From assembly GCA_945883495.1 (NCBI GenBank), contig CAMCXS010000010.1, forward strand, positions 31,003 through 95,002: a stretch of 64,000 bases of DNA. The letters run 5' to 3'. The position numbers and the translations under genes were made by a program. Source of the DNA: Akkermansia muciniphila. GTDB taxonomy: Bacteria; Verrucomicrobiota; Verrucomicrobiia; Verrucomicrobiales; DEV007. Within the stretch, counting starts at the first letter, position 1. The number at the start of each line of letters is the position of its first letter. Positions 37,022-45,380 of this stretch are shown piece after piece. The notes under the pieces are model-generated. The model worked only from the letters and a program-made list of their open reading frames with translations, was not told the DNA's origin and made no database searches.

Positions 37022-37867
37022 ATGAGTGGCCCCATTCTCCAAGTCAAATCGCTTAAGCTCACGCTCAACCCGAGCTTCCTCGCGGACCGGCCCAAGGAAG
37101 TTCTGCGCTCGGTGTCCTTCGAGTTGGAGCGCGGCCGGTCTCTCGCCATCCTCGGGCAGACGGCGAGTGGGAAATCCCTGCTCCTCCGCGCCTTAAGCCG
37201 CTTCTTTCATGGCTTGCCGATCCGTGAGGTCGAAGGCCAAGTGATCTTCGAAGGCAAGAACCTGCTGCGCACCAACCAATCCAAACTCCTCGCCCTGCGC
37301 GGCCCACGGATCGCCCACGTCCTTCAAGACGCCCACGCCCTGTTCAATCCACGTCTCAGCATTCAACAGCACTTCTCGATGATCCTGCGGATCAAGCAGC
37401 GAAAGCTCAAGAACCCGCTGGAGCACACCATTCAGCACCTCTACAACGTCGGCATCGTCGAACCTGAGGCGCTCCTGCTTAACCATATCTACCCAGAAGA
37501 GCTGGATACAGCAACCCGTCAAAAGCTCATGATCGCCTCCGCTCTCGTGTGCGAGCCCGACCTCCTCATCGCCGATGAACCCACCGCGGAGTTCGACAGC
37601 GGGGCCGTCGCGCGCCTTGTGGAACTCCTGGAGCAGCTCAAAAAGGAATCCGGCCTCGCCGTCGTCGTCGCCACCGGACGGGTGCGCCGCGCTGAGCAAT
37701 TTGGCGACCGCATCGCCATTCTCGATCAGGGCGAACTTGTGGAATGCTCCACCCCTCGCGAGCTGTTCGACCAAGCCAAACACGAGTCGACTCAAGCCTT
37801 TGTCGAAGGCACCCTGCTGGCCGGTTCAGGCCGGGAGCGGCTCTTAGCCCATCGTTACAAATCCTAA
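37022..37867 (+). CDS. Degenerate peptide-type ABC ATP-binding protein
   Basis: The 281-residue protein has a good Walker A (GQTASGKS, residues 45-52), Q-loop Gln102 and Walker B with catalytic Glu (LLIADEP, Glu186). The signature region where LSGGQ should stand reads PEELDTATR (158-166). The switch-histidine position reads VVVATGRVRR, with no His. The OppD-type C-terminal zinc-like extension is also short, and no second ATPase gene follows. It may be a weak or regulatory ATPase, or may pair with an ATPase encoded elsewhere. The next gene is mogA after 18 bases. Confidence 0.8.
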   Translation: MSGPILQVKSLKLTLNPSFLADRPKEVLRSVSFELERGRSLAILGQTASGKSLLLRALSRFFHGLPIREVEGQVIFEGKNLLRTNQSKLLALRGPRIAHVLQDAHALFNPRLSIQQHFSMILRIKQRKLKNPLEHTIQHLYNVGIVEPEALLLNHIYPEELDTATRQKLMIASALVCEPDLLIADEPTAEFDSGAVARLVELLEQLKKESGLAVVVATGRVRRAEQFGDRIAILDQGELVECSTPRELFDQAKHESTQAFVEGTLLAGSGRERLLAHRYKS

Positions 37868-37885
37868 ACGACCGCAAAGACTCTC

Positions 37886-38383
37886 ATGCAATCCGCTGCG
37901 ACGATTCAGCAAGTCGGCATCATCACGGTTTCCGACCGCGCCAGCGCCGGAGAATATCAAGACCTTGGCGGTCCGGCCCTGCGCGCGGAATGCCTGGAGC
38001 GTGGTTGGGAGGTCCTCGCCGAGGCCATCGTCCCAGATGACATCGACCGCATCCAGCAAGCCATCCGCTCATTCAGCGCCCAGGGCTGCGGCCTCATTCT
38101 GACGACCGGCGGCACCGGCATCGCCCTGCGCGACGTCACCCCGGAAGCCATCCGGGGCATCATGCGGGTGGAGATTCCCGGTTTCGGCGAACTGATGCGG
38201 ATGCGCTCCGTGGAACTCACCCCAAACGCCATCCTGACCCGCGGCTTGGCCGCCATCGTGGACCAAAGCCTCGTCATCGCGCTGCCCGGCAAACCACAGG
38301 GCGCCGTCGATTGCCTGCGATTCGTCGTAGGCGCCATCGATCACACCGTGAAAATCGCTCGTCGCCAGCCCACCAGTTGCTGA
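37886..38383 (+). CDS. mogA: Molybdopterin adenylyltransferase
   Basis: The 165-residue enzyme activates molybdopterin by adenylylation before MoeA inserts molybdate. It shows the MoCF_BD signatures: VGIITVSDRASAGEYQDLGG at the start, LILTTGGTG in the middle, DVTPEA, and LPGKPQGA near the end. MogA and MoaB are hard to tell apart by sequence alone. It follows the degenerate ABC ATPase by 18 bases; that the two are functionally linked is not implied. Confidence 0.92.
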   Translation: MQSAATIQQVGIITVSDRASAGEYQDLGGPALRAECLERGWEVLAEAIVPDDIDRIQQAIRSFSAQGCGLILTTGGTGIALRDVTPEAIRGIMRVEIPGFGELMRMRSVELTPNAILTRGLAAIVDQSLVIALPGKPQGAVDCLRFVVGAIDHTVKIARRQPTSC

Positions 38384-38478
38384 TTGCTGACGGCCGCTTC
38401 ACGAAACTGGACGAAATTGCAGTTCTGCGATACAATCCGGCGAATTCCCGTACGCGCACCGGGCTTGCTCGCACTCGC

Positions 38479-39993
38479 ATGAATCGCCTTCCCTCCGTTT
38501 CTTCAGCCGTCGTGGCTCTGGCCTTCGCTGCCATGGTTCCCTCGGGTTGGGCGCAAACGACTCGCTCTCAGATGCTTGAGTCGGCGAACACCGCCCGGAT
38601 GCAGGCGAAGATGGAACAAGCCACTGGCTATCCCGCGCCAGAAGCCCCGTTGCGGTCGCGCGCCACTTCGTATGCCCCGGAATCGTCGTATTCCACGTTC
38701 TCATCGAACCGCGATTTCGACCGCCGGGAAGAAGACGCCGCCCTCAGCCGGGCGCGGAGAATGAAGGAAGCGATGCGAGATTCCACCAGCTCTCTGCCCT
38801 CCCTGGAACGGCGCAAAGAGCCGGTCAGTACCGGAATCACGGACGGGAATTGGCAGTCCGAACGGCTGGATCGGATCCGCGCCAGCTACTCCGGAGTGCG
38901 CGAGGAAGAACCACGCGGCGTGCTGGCCAAAATGGGCAGCGCCATCGATTCCGTCGCCTCCAAAGAAGAGGACTACATCCGCCGCCGCCGCGCTGGAGAG
39001 CTGGATGACGGCTTTCACCCACTGGAGCGGCTCAGCCCCGACCATCGCCAAGAATTGAGCCGGTCCATCGATCGCGAGCGGGAGCGGGACGAACCCGGTT
39101 TGCTGCAAAAAATCCCCCAAGCCGCCGGAGCCGTCACTGGCAGCCTGACCGCCGCCGCCGGAGGAATTGGTGCCGCTGCTGGCCGATTGGTCCCGGACGT
39201 CCGTCCTGGAGGAGATTCCGGAGAACGCGCCCGGGTAGAAGCCGCATCCGCTGGGCAAGAGGCCTCCAGCGCGCCCGTCATCGTCGGATCGCCCTCCTCA
39301 GCGCCGAAATCGGCCCCGGCACCGAAAGCAGCTTCCGCCCCCGTGAATGCACCGGCGTCCCCTGGCCCACAAGTCGCCGCTGCGGAGCCTGAGGCGAAGT
39401 CCGGCGGAGTCGGGGGCTTCTCCCTTCCCTGGAACCGCGCCAAGAGCCCCACGGCCGGGTTGCAACAGGCGGACACCACCATTCCGACTCCGGAACCAGC
39501 CTCCGCCCCGAAAGATCAGCCTCCCGCGAAGGCCAAGCCAGAACAACCGAGAAATTCTCGCGTCACCATCGCTGGCCTGGGACGCGGTCAAGGTGGATCG
39601 AAAGTTCCGGATGGCCCCCTCGCCCCCCAACAATTCCAAGTGGTTCAGAATCCCGCCGGAACCGAGTTCTATCCCTACGATAGCCCGACTCCCGTCCCCA
39701 AAGTTCTCCCCGAAGGAGGTTTGGTCGAAGTCATCAAGCCGGGCGACGAGTGGTCCGGCATCGTTTTGCCCGATGGCAGCGAAGGCATCGTCCGCACGAG
39801 CATGCTGCGCCGCGCCCGCATCAGCGAAATGCCGCGGGAGGCATTCGAGGAGCCAACCATCGCCATGCCGCCCCAAAAAGCGGTCAACTACGAGGCTTCC
39901 GCCAATCTCACCCTTCCCGATCTCCCGGCCCCGGACGATACCAGCATGCCCTTGGGGCAAGGTCTCCTTCCGCCGCTCCAGCAGGAAAACTGA
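38479..39993 (+). CDS. Exported protein with disordered middle and C-terminal SH3-like domain
   Basis: The 504-residue protein starts at ATG 38479 with a signal peptide (cleavage near GWA-Q). A charged helical part (about 35-185) and a long Ala/Pro/Ser-rich, probably disordered stretch follow. The C-terminal region (about 390-460) has an SH3-like look (EGGLVEVIKPGDEWSGIVLP). It ends with Pro-rich tail sequence. No enzyme motif is visible; it may bind peptidoglycan or protein partners in the envelope. It is first in a five-gene plus-strand run. Confidence 0.7.
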   Translation: MNRLPSVSSAVVALAFAAMVPSGWAQTTRSQMLESANTARMQAKMEQATGYPAPEAPLRSRATSYAPESSYSTFSSNRDFDRREEDAALSRARRMKEAMRDSTSSLPSLERRKEPVSTGITDGNWQSERLDRIRASYSGVREEEPRGVLAKMGSAIDSVASKEEDYIRRRRAGELDDGFHPLERLSPDHRQELSRSIDRERERDEPGLLQKIPQAAGAVTGSLTAAAGGIGAAAGRLVPDVRPGGDSGERARVEAASAGQEASSAPVIVGSPSSAPKSAPAPKAASAPVNAPASPGPQVAAAEPEAKSGGVGGFSLPWNRAKSPTAGLQQADTTIPTPEPASAPKDQPPAKAKPEQPRNSRVTIAGLGRGQGGSKVPDGPLAPQQFQVVQNPAGTEFYPYDSPTPVPKVLPEGGLVEVIKPGDEWSGIVLPDGSEGIVRTSMLRRARISEMPREAFEEPTIAMPPQKAVNYEASANLTLPDLPAPDDTSMPLGQGLLPPLQQEN

Positions 39994-39996
39994 TTT

Positions 39997-40647
39997 GTGA
40001 TCGAGGAAGCTCTCGCCCTCCGTCTCGATCCAGCCACCTGGGTCGCCATCGCGTCCGCCTGCATTGCTCTGGTTTCCGCCATTGTCGCCTTGCGCGCGGC
40101 CGCCCGCTCCAGCCAAGCACCCTTGACTCCCCCCGCCCCGGTGGCCCTCGTCCCGCCCCCGGCCGCGGTTCTGACGTCGGCTTCGGAAAATTCGCCCGCC
40201 TGGGCCGGCCCCTATTTTGAAAGCGTCCTGCGTTGGGCGGATCAAGCCTGCCGCGAACTCGCCCTCGCCATTCATCTCGCCGAATCCTCTCCCGAGCCGA
40301 GCCGGGAAAAGCAGCAAAAGTTCTCCGAAATCCGCGTCTCGCTCGCCCACCTCATTGATACCGGCCGCTGGTACTTCCCGAACGCCACAAATCCGGACGC
40401 ACCGGTCGATCGAGACCACCCTCCCGCGTACCGCGGTTTGCGTCACCCGGCGCTCGACTTGCTCGTCGCGGCCCGGGAACTCGTCGGAAAAACCGATCCC
40501 ATCGGCATCGCCGCCCTGGTCCGGGCCAAGCGCGAGTTCGTCTCTCACATCCAAATCCTCGTCAATCCACGCCAACGGGAAGAAGGCATCGCCAGCGTGC
40601 TCCAGCGTTTCGCGGGGGTCGGCGAGGAACCGGGGCAACTCGGTTGA
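39997..40647 (+). CDS. Single-pass membrane protein of unknown function
   Basis: The 216-residue protein starts with GTG at 39997, 3 bases after the previous stop. It has one N-terminal membrane helix (ASACIALVSAIVAL, about residues 18-33), a Pro/Ala linker, and a cytoplasmic-looking helical domain (about 70-205) with RWYFPN and several Arg/Lys. No family is recognised. It lies between the SH3-like protein and the ArnT-like glycosyltransferase. Confidence 0.7.
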   Translation: MIEEALALRLDPATWVAIASACIALVSAIVALRAAARSSQAPLTPPAPVALVPPPAAVLTSASENSPAWAGPYFESVLRWADQACRELALAIHLAESSPEPSREKQQKFSEIRVSLAHLIDTGRWYFPNATNPDAPVDRDHPPAYRGLRHPALDLLVAARELVGKTDPIGIAALVRAKREFVSHIQILVNPRQREEGIASVLQRFAGVGEEPGQLG

Positions 40648-40681
40648 TCTTCCGCTGATTCCTGGTTCTAGTCCCGGCGAA

Positions 40682-42301
40682 ATGAAACTCTGGGCCGCCG
40701 TCCTCACCGCCATCGTGCTCTGCGCGGGGATGTATTTGCCCTACCTCGGCTCGATCGAACTGCGCGGAGAAGAGCCGCGGCGCATTTTGCCCGCTCATCA
40801 GATGATCGAGAGCGGAGACTGGATCGTTCCCAAGATCGGCGGCTCGGTCTACCGGAAGAAGCCTCCATTGATCAACTGGTCAATCGCGGCCGCATTCCTG
40901 GCCACCGGAACCCGGAGCGATTGGGCGGCGCGACTCCCTTCGGTGCTGTGGCTCACCGGTTTTGCCGTGACCGCGACCTTGGCCTTGCGGCGTCGCTTGG
41001 GCGACTGGGGCGCGCTCTCGACCGGACTGTTCTTCGTCTCAACCATCGCGATGATGGACAAGGGACGCACCGCCGAGATCGAGGCGATGTACGCGGCGCA
41101 AACTGGCATCGCCTTCGTCCTCTGGGCGGCTTGGTGGAGCGAGGGCAAACGATGGGCGGCCTTCACGATTCCCTGGCTGTTTCTCGGTTTGGGGATGCTC
41201 ACCAAGGGACCGGTCCACCTCGCCTTGCTTTACCTGCTGGTGATCCCGGCGTTGGTGTTCTCCAAGCGGCTCAAGGACCTTTGGTCGCTCCCGCACCTCA
41301 CCGGCTTGGTTTTGATGTCCGCCGTGTTTCTCCCGTGGATGGTCCTGAACCTGCAACTCACCGGAGACCACACCAAGACCACCGGCGTCTGGGCCGGGGA
41401 AGCGGCGGAACGGATTCGCTTCGCGGATATCAATTTCAAGTCCTGGCTCATCCGCCCGCTTCAAGTGGCGATTGATCTCTTGCCCTGGACCCCGCTGCTG
41501 GTGGTGGCCTGGTGGCGAAACCGGCCACTCCCGGCGACCAACGCCCCCAGCGCCGAGCAGGAACGATGGGATCACGTCGTCCGGGGAACTCGCTGGGGCC
41601 TGCTGGCCGGTTTGGCGGTCCTCATGCTGTTGCCCCACGGAACGGCCCGCTACTGCCAACCGCTCTTCCCGGCGTTATTCGTCTTATTGGTGGATCATTG
41701 GGGCCGGCTTCACGAAGCCTTGCGGGCGGATCTCACCCGGCGCTGGGAGCTGTCGAATCGCACCTTCGGCTGGGTGGCGGCGCTGGTGGCGGGGCTCATG
41801 GCCGCGTTGGTTCCGATGTATTTGGGCGGCGGCTGGGCTCTGGGCGCAGTGGCCGCTTCCGTGGCACTTGTGGTGGCCTTCCTGCCCCAAATCTGCGCCC
41901 GACGGAACATCCGGCTGGCACCCATCATTCACACCTGCATCGTCATGTCCGCCTTCGCCGCTGCGGGCCTGCTCCATGCGGGCACCTACATGGATCAGAA
42001 GGGCGATCTCCGCCAAAACAGCCGCACCATGGCCGCCCTCTTCCCCGATCCGGCACGCCCCTTGATTTTCTACCGGACCAGCTACTTCCGCTCCCTGCAT
42101 TACGTGCGGCGCCCTTACCAAGAAATCGACGCCGGCTCCAAACTGCGCCCGGGCCCCGCCTACTTGGTGATGCCCGAGAAGGAACTCACCTCCAAGGCCA
42201 TCAAAGCCTTGTTGCGAAGCCACCAAACCACCGAACTGGCCCGGCCCACCTGGGAAGAACGCAAGTTCGTGATTCTTCGAATCGATCCCGCCTCCCGATG
42301 A
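40682..42301 (+). CDS. ArnT/PMT-like membrane glycosyltransferase
   Basis: The 539-residue protein has about 12 membrane helices and the GT83/GT39-type features: an N-terminal first loop with ELRGEEPRR and an acidic pair, followed by MIESGDWIVPKIGG and RKKPPLINWS. These are like ArnT, which transfers sugars from undecaprenyl phosphate to lipid A. The start ATG at 40682 is well inside an upstream open frame. It overlaps the PAP2 gene (ATGA at 42298). Lipid A or another envelope glycan is the likely acceptor; inference. Confidence 0.85.
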   Translation: MKLWAAVLTAIVLCAGMYLPYLGSIELRGEEPRRILPAHQMIESGDWIVPKIGGSVYRKKPPLINWSIAAAFLATGTRSDWAARLPSVLWLTGFAVTATLALRRRLGDWGALSTGLFFVSTIAMMDKGRTAEIEAMYAAQTGIAFVLWAAWWSEGKRWAAFTIPWLFLGLGMLTKGPVHLALLYLLVIPALVFSKRLKDLWSLPHLTGLVLMSAVFLPWMVLNLQLTGDHTKTTGVWAGEAAERIRFADINFKSWLIRPLQVAIDLLPWTPLLVVAWWRNRPLPATNAPSAEQERWDHVVRGTRWGLLAGLAVLMLLPHGTARYCQPLFPALFVLLVDHWGRLHEALRADLTRRWELSNRTFGWVAALVAGLMAALVPMYLGGGWALGAVAASVALVVAFLPQICARRNIRLAPIIHTCIVMSAFAAAGLLHAGTYMDQKGDLRQNSRTMAALFPDPARPLIFYRTSYFRSLHYVRRPYQEIDAGSKLRPGPAYLVMPEKELTSKAIKALLRSHQTTELARPTWEERKFVILRIDPASR

Positions 42302-42978
42302 CCTCGTTGCTCCTCAAACGCGACCTCCGGGCCAGCTGGATCCTGACCAGCGGGTTTCTCCGCCGTCACAAACTCGCGGTCGGCATCAGCCTTCTCCTCA
42401 CCGCTTTGTTCGCCATCTTCATTGGTTTTCCCAATGATCCAAGCTGGTTTCGCTGGCTCGGCGCGGGCAAAGACAAGCAGATCCGCGAGATCGCCCACCA
42501 GATCGGCGCCGCCGGGAGCTTGGCGCAATACAATATTGTCATCGTCGTTGCCCTCTGGCTCGTGGGAAGGCTCCGGCGCTCCCGATACCTGCAAAAGCTC
42601 GCCGTCGTCACCTTCATGACCACGGTGATCGCCGGAGCATTCTGCAACCTACTCCGCTTCCCAGTCGGCCGCGCCCGCCCTCACACCAAGGAATCTCACC
42701 TCACCTTCAAGGGCCCTCAGTTCCAAGCCAAATACCACGGCTTCCCCTCCGGCCACACGTCCACCGCTTTCGGCACCGCCATCCCTTTGCTCATCGCGGT
42801 CCCGGAAGTGGGTGTCCCCGCCACCGCCTTCGCCGCCGCCATGGCCTGGGCCCGGGTCTACGACAAACAGCATTACCCCACCGATGTCACCGTCGGCGCC
42901 ATCATCGGCATCATCGCCGGAATCGCCGGAGGATGGCCCATGCTTAAGCTGCGCCGCCGGCTGAAACGCGGACCGTAG
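42298..42978 (+). CDS. PAP2-family membrane phosphatase
   Basis: The 226-residue protein contains the tripartite PAP2 phosphatase signature. The first motif ends GRARP, the second is F-P-S-G-H, and the third is ARVYDKQHYPTDV with the catalytic His and Asp. Five to six helices surround them. Members dephosphorylate undecaprenyl diphosphate, lipid A or phosphatidate. Overlap with the ArnT-like gene suggests a shared role in lipid-linked sugar metabolism. Confidence 0.9.
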   Translation: MTSLLLKRDLRASWILTSGFLRRHKLAVGISLLLTALFAIFIGFPNDPSWFRWLGAGKDKQIREIAHQIGAAGSLAQYNIVIVVALWLVGRLRRSRYLQKLAVVTFMTTVIAGAFCNLLRFPVGRARPHTKESHLTFKGPQFQAKYHGFPSGHTSTAFGTAIPLLIAVPEVGVPATAFAAAMAWARVYDKQHYPTDVTVGAIIGIIAGIAGGWPMLKLRRRLKRGP

Positions 42979-42987
42979 CCTAGCCTC

Positions 42988-43968
42988 ATGCCTTCGCGCC
43001 TTCTGCTCAATCTCGCGCAACGCCTTTTCCCCGGCGAACCCGAGCGCAACGCGTTCCTGCAAAGCCTGGAAACTCCGGCCCCGGAGCGGCGCGCCGTGAT
43101 CTGGACCGGATCCCCAGATCCCACTTGGCGTAGCGCCCACACCACCCCACCTCCCCCAGAGCTGTCGGATTGGCCTTGGCCCCGCTGGCTCGACATCGTG
43201 ACGCCGGGAGTCAGGCCCGGGCAAGACGATTTGCACGAAGCCGGCGCTTTCTACTCGCTCGATGTCTCCTCGATTTGGGCCGCCTCGCCGCTTTGGATCA
43301 TCGAAACCCCTCCGTCGCCACGAGTGCTCGACGTCTGCGCCGCGCCGGGCGGGAAATCCATCTTCGCAAGCCGCGCCCTCGCCCCGGGATTACTGTTGTC
43401 TAACGAAGTCATCGGCAAACGCCTCGGCATCCTGCGTCATAACTTGGCCCGATGCGGCATCCCGCACGCGTTCACCCAGCGGCTCGACCCGGCGGATCTG
43501 GGCGCCCAGCTGCCCGAAGCGTTCGATGTCGTCCTCGTGGATGCACCGTGCTCGGGACAATCCCTGCTCACCAAGGGGATCGACAACCCCGGCTGCTTTC
43601 ACACCACGGTGGTTCAGCACAACTCCCGCCGCCAACGCCGCATCCTTGCCGAAGCAGCCCGTACCGTGACCCCAGGCGGCCATCTGCTCTACACCACCTG
43701 CACCTTCTCCCCGGAGGAAAATGAGAAAGTCATCGGCTGGTTCCTCCAGCGCACTCCGGAGTTCCGCGCCATTGAGGTTCCCCACCTCGCCCCCTGGCGG
43801 AGCCGGCTGCGGGACGATCCTGCCTACCGTCTCTTCCCTCATCAAGGGCTCGGCGCCGGAGGGTTTGCCTGCCTCTTGCGGCGGGAGGGTAGCGGACCCG
43901 CCAGCACGGGGATCGCCCCAGAGGTTCTCGGCTACCCGGTGGAGCGGAACCGCCCGGATTCGCACTGA
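42988..43968 (+). CDS. RsmB/RsmF-type RNA m5C methyltransferase
   Basis: The 326-residue protein has the SAM-binding motif I (DVCAAPGGK, residues 115-123), motif IV DAPCSG with Cys188, and motif VI TTCTFSPEENE with the catalytic Cys238, the two-cysteine arrangement of NOL1/NOP2/Sun m5C methyltransferases. The length fits the RsmF-like core without the C-terminal PUA domain. Target is probably rRNA; the exact position is unknown. It starts 9 bases after the PAP2 stop. Confidence 0.9.
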   Translation: MPSRLLLNLAQRLFPGEPERNAFLQSLETPAPERRAVIWTGSPDPTWRSAHTTPPPPELSDWPWPRWLDIVTPGVRPGQDDLHEAGAFYSLDVSSIWAASPLWIIETPPSPRVLDVCAAPGGKSIFASRALAPGLLLSNEVIGKRLGILRHNLARCGIPHAFTQRLDPADLGAQLPEAFDVVLVDAPCSGQSLLTKGIDNPGCFHTTVVQHNSRRQRRILAEAARTVTPGGHLLYTTCTFSPEENEKVIGWFLQRTPEFRAIEVPHLAPWRSRLRDDPAYRLFPHQGLGAGGFACLLRREGSGPASTGIAPEVLGYPVERNRPDSH

Positions 43969-44100
43969 GGCCGCAGGCGCGGGTTTTCGCAGCCGGGTTC
44001 TAGTTAATCCATGATGATCTCGTCTGGGTGAGAAGAGCATTGCAATCCCTTCGCGGTCTTCGTAATGTGACGAAAATGTCACATAAACCAACTTGCGACA

Positions 44101-44844
44101 GTGAATGACCCCTTCATTCGGGCTCTCTGCGCCACCATGGCAAGCGGTTCGGCTTTGTTCGCACTCGCAGGCATGGGATCGGTTCAGGCTGAAATCGTCA
44201 TTCAAGTTTATCCCAAGATCCAGCATCTCCCCGCTGAGCAAATCTTGAGCGAATCCGGGATTGGGATGACCAGATGGGGGCAAGCCTTGCAGCGGCTGCC
44301 GAACCAGCGCAAACTTTTAACCATCCCAGGTCAACCGGCGGCTGCGCAACGCACCCGCCACTTAAAAATCGCCTATCTGTATGTCGCCGCCACCTCGGCA
44401 TCGCATACGGCTGGACGCGGGGACAACACGCAGACCGGAGCGATCACAGCCGACACGCAGGCCGACGCCGCCCGGCACGAGCTCTGGCACATTGAAGTAG
44501 CGCGCGCCGCGGCCGCCAAGGCGAACGAATTGGAGACCAAATTACTAGCGGTCGCGTTTCCGGGATCGGGATCGGGATCGAGTGCGGCCCCTTGCCATCT
44601 GCAGATGAAGGACGATGCCGACACGATGAGCCGCATCGATCAAGCCGTTCTCAAGCGTTTTCAGGCGCTAAAGGAAAAGTACAACACCAAGCTTCACGCT
44701 ATCAGTTTCGCGGGGGTGGTGAACGGCGTGTGGCGAGACAATCCCGCTGAGGACACTTCGTCCCAGGTTCTAGCGCTGCTCGCGGACCTTAACGCCGAGC
44801 CGATTGAAGAAGAAGTTACCTTGGCTGAGAACAAGACCAGCTGA
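44101..44844 (+). CDS. Exported protein of unknown function
   Basis: The 247-residue open frame starts with GTG at 44101; ATG at 44137 is an alternative and would begin directly before the hydrophobic leader (ASGSALFALAG, cleavage near VQA-E). Mature sequence is mixed with a helical central part (AAARHELWHIEVARAAAAK-like), a short GSGSGS linker encoded by three gggatc units (44562-44579), and an acidic tail. No family is recognised. It lies at the left border of a region of gene remnants. Confidence 0.55.
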   Translation: MNDPFIRALCATMASGSALFALAGMGSVQAEIVIQVYPKIQHLPAEQILSESGIGMTRWGQALQRLPNQRKLLTIPGQPAAAQRTRHLKIAYLYVAATSASHTAGRGDNTQTGAITADTQADAARHELWHIEVARAAAAKANELETKLLAVAFPGSGSGSSAAPCHLQMKDDADTMSRIDQAVLKRFQALKEKYNTKLHAISFAGVVNGVWRDNPAEDTSSQVLALLADLNAEPIEEEVTLAENKTS

Positions 44845-44904
44845 AGGGACGGGAAGGGTCTGAGCCGCAACGCGCGAACTGGTAGATCCGCTGCGATCAT
44901 CCCG

Positions 44905-45114
44905 ATGCCGGTGCCCTATTTGCAGCGCATTCCGAAAACGATTCCGGTCGATACCGGCCGTCAGCGCTTCGTCGACGACTTTCTCATTGAGCAGCCCCCC
45001 CTGACCCGGACGTTCCACACGGCGGAGAAGTTCACGGGAAATCCGCACTCAGGATCTACCCTCGGCGGCAAACTGATCGTCCAAGCGGAAAAATCAAAGG
45101 GGTCAAGCTTCTGA
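44905..45114 (+). pseudogene. Remnant of an exported glycoside-hydrolase-like gene
   Basis: The 69-residue frame contains RFVDDFLIEQPPLTRTFH followed by FTGNPHS. This 'xxFVDDFLIE..xLxRxFH..xx.NP' opening is, to my recollection, the N-terminal part of large exported glycosidase-like proteins common in PVC bacteria. After about residue 48 the sequence turns unrelated and stops, so only the 5' piece survives. Status as a remnant is an inference; a homology search of the frame would settle it. Confidence 0.5.
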
Positions 45115-45237
45115 ATCCGACCACTCCCTATTGCGCTGCCGAAACGAATAGATTTCTTCCAAACGAAGGAGAAACGGCTTGCCCGGGTCTGTGACCAACA
45201 TCACGAAGTCCATTGAGGGGCAGACCGATCGTTCCAT
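45103..45237 (-). other. Short unassigned open frame in degenerate region
   Basis: A 44-residue frame (ATG at 45237) reads like coding sequence (MDFVMLVTDPGKPFLLRLEE), and another minus-strand frame over 45128-45451 also looks partly coding. The two together could be a frameshifted small gene. No family is recognised. The region 44845-45380 otherwise holds only the remnant above. Confidence 0.2.
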
Positions 45238-45380
45238 ATGCAAGTTCCAACACTTCCTCGTCCGAGAGATCTGCAGTCACTTGCACCAGTGATCTTGGTG
45301 TTGTTTCCCGGCGCTTCTCCCTTTCACAATATGTAACGCACGACCAGTCAGAATTCACGCCCCTCAGGGGCCAAATGCGG

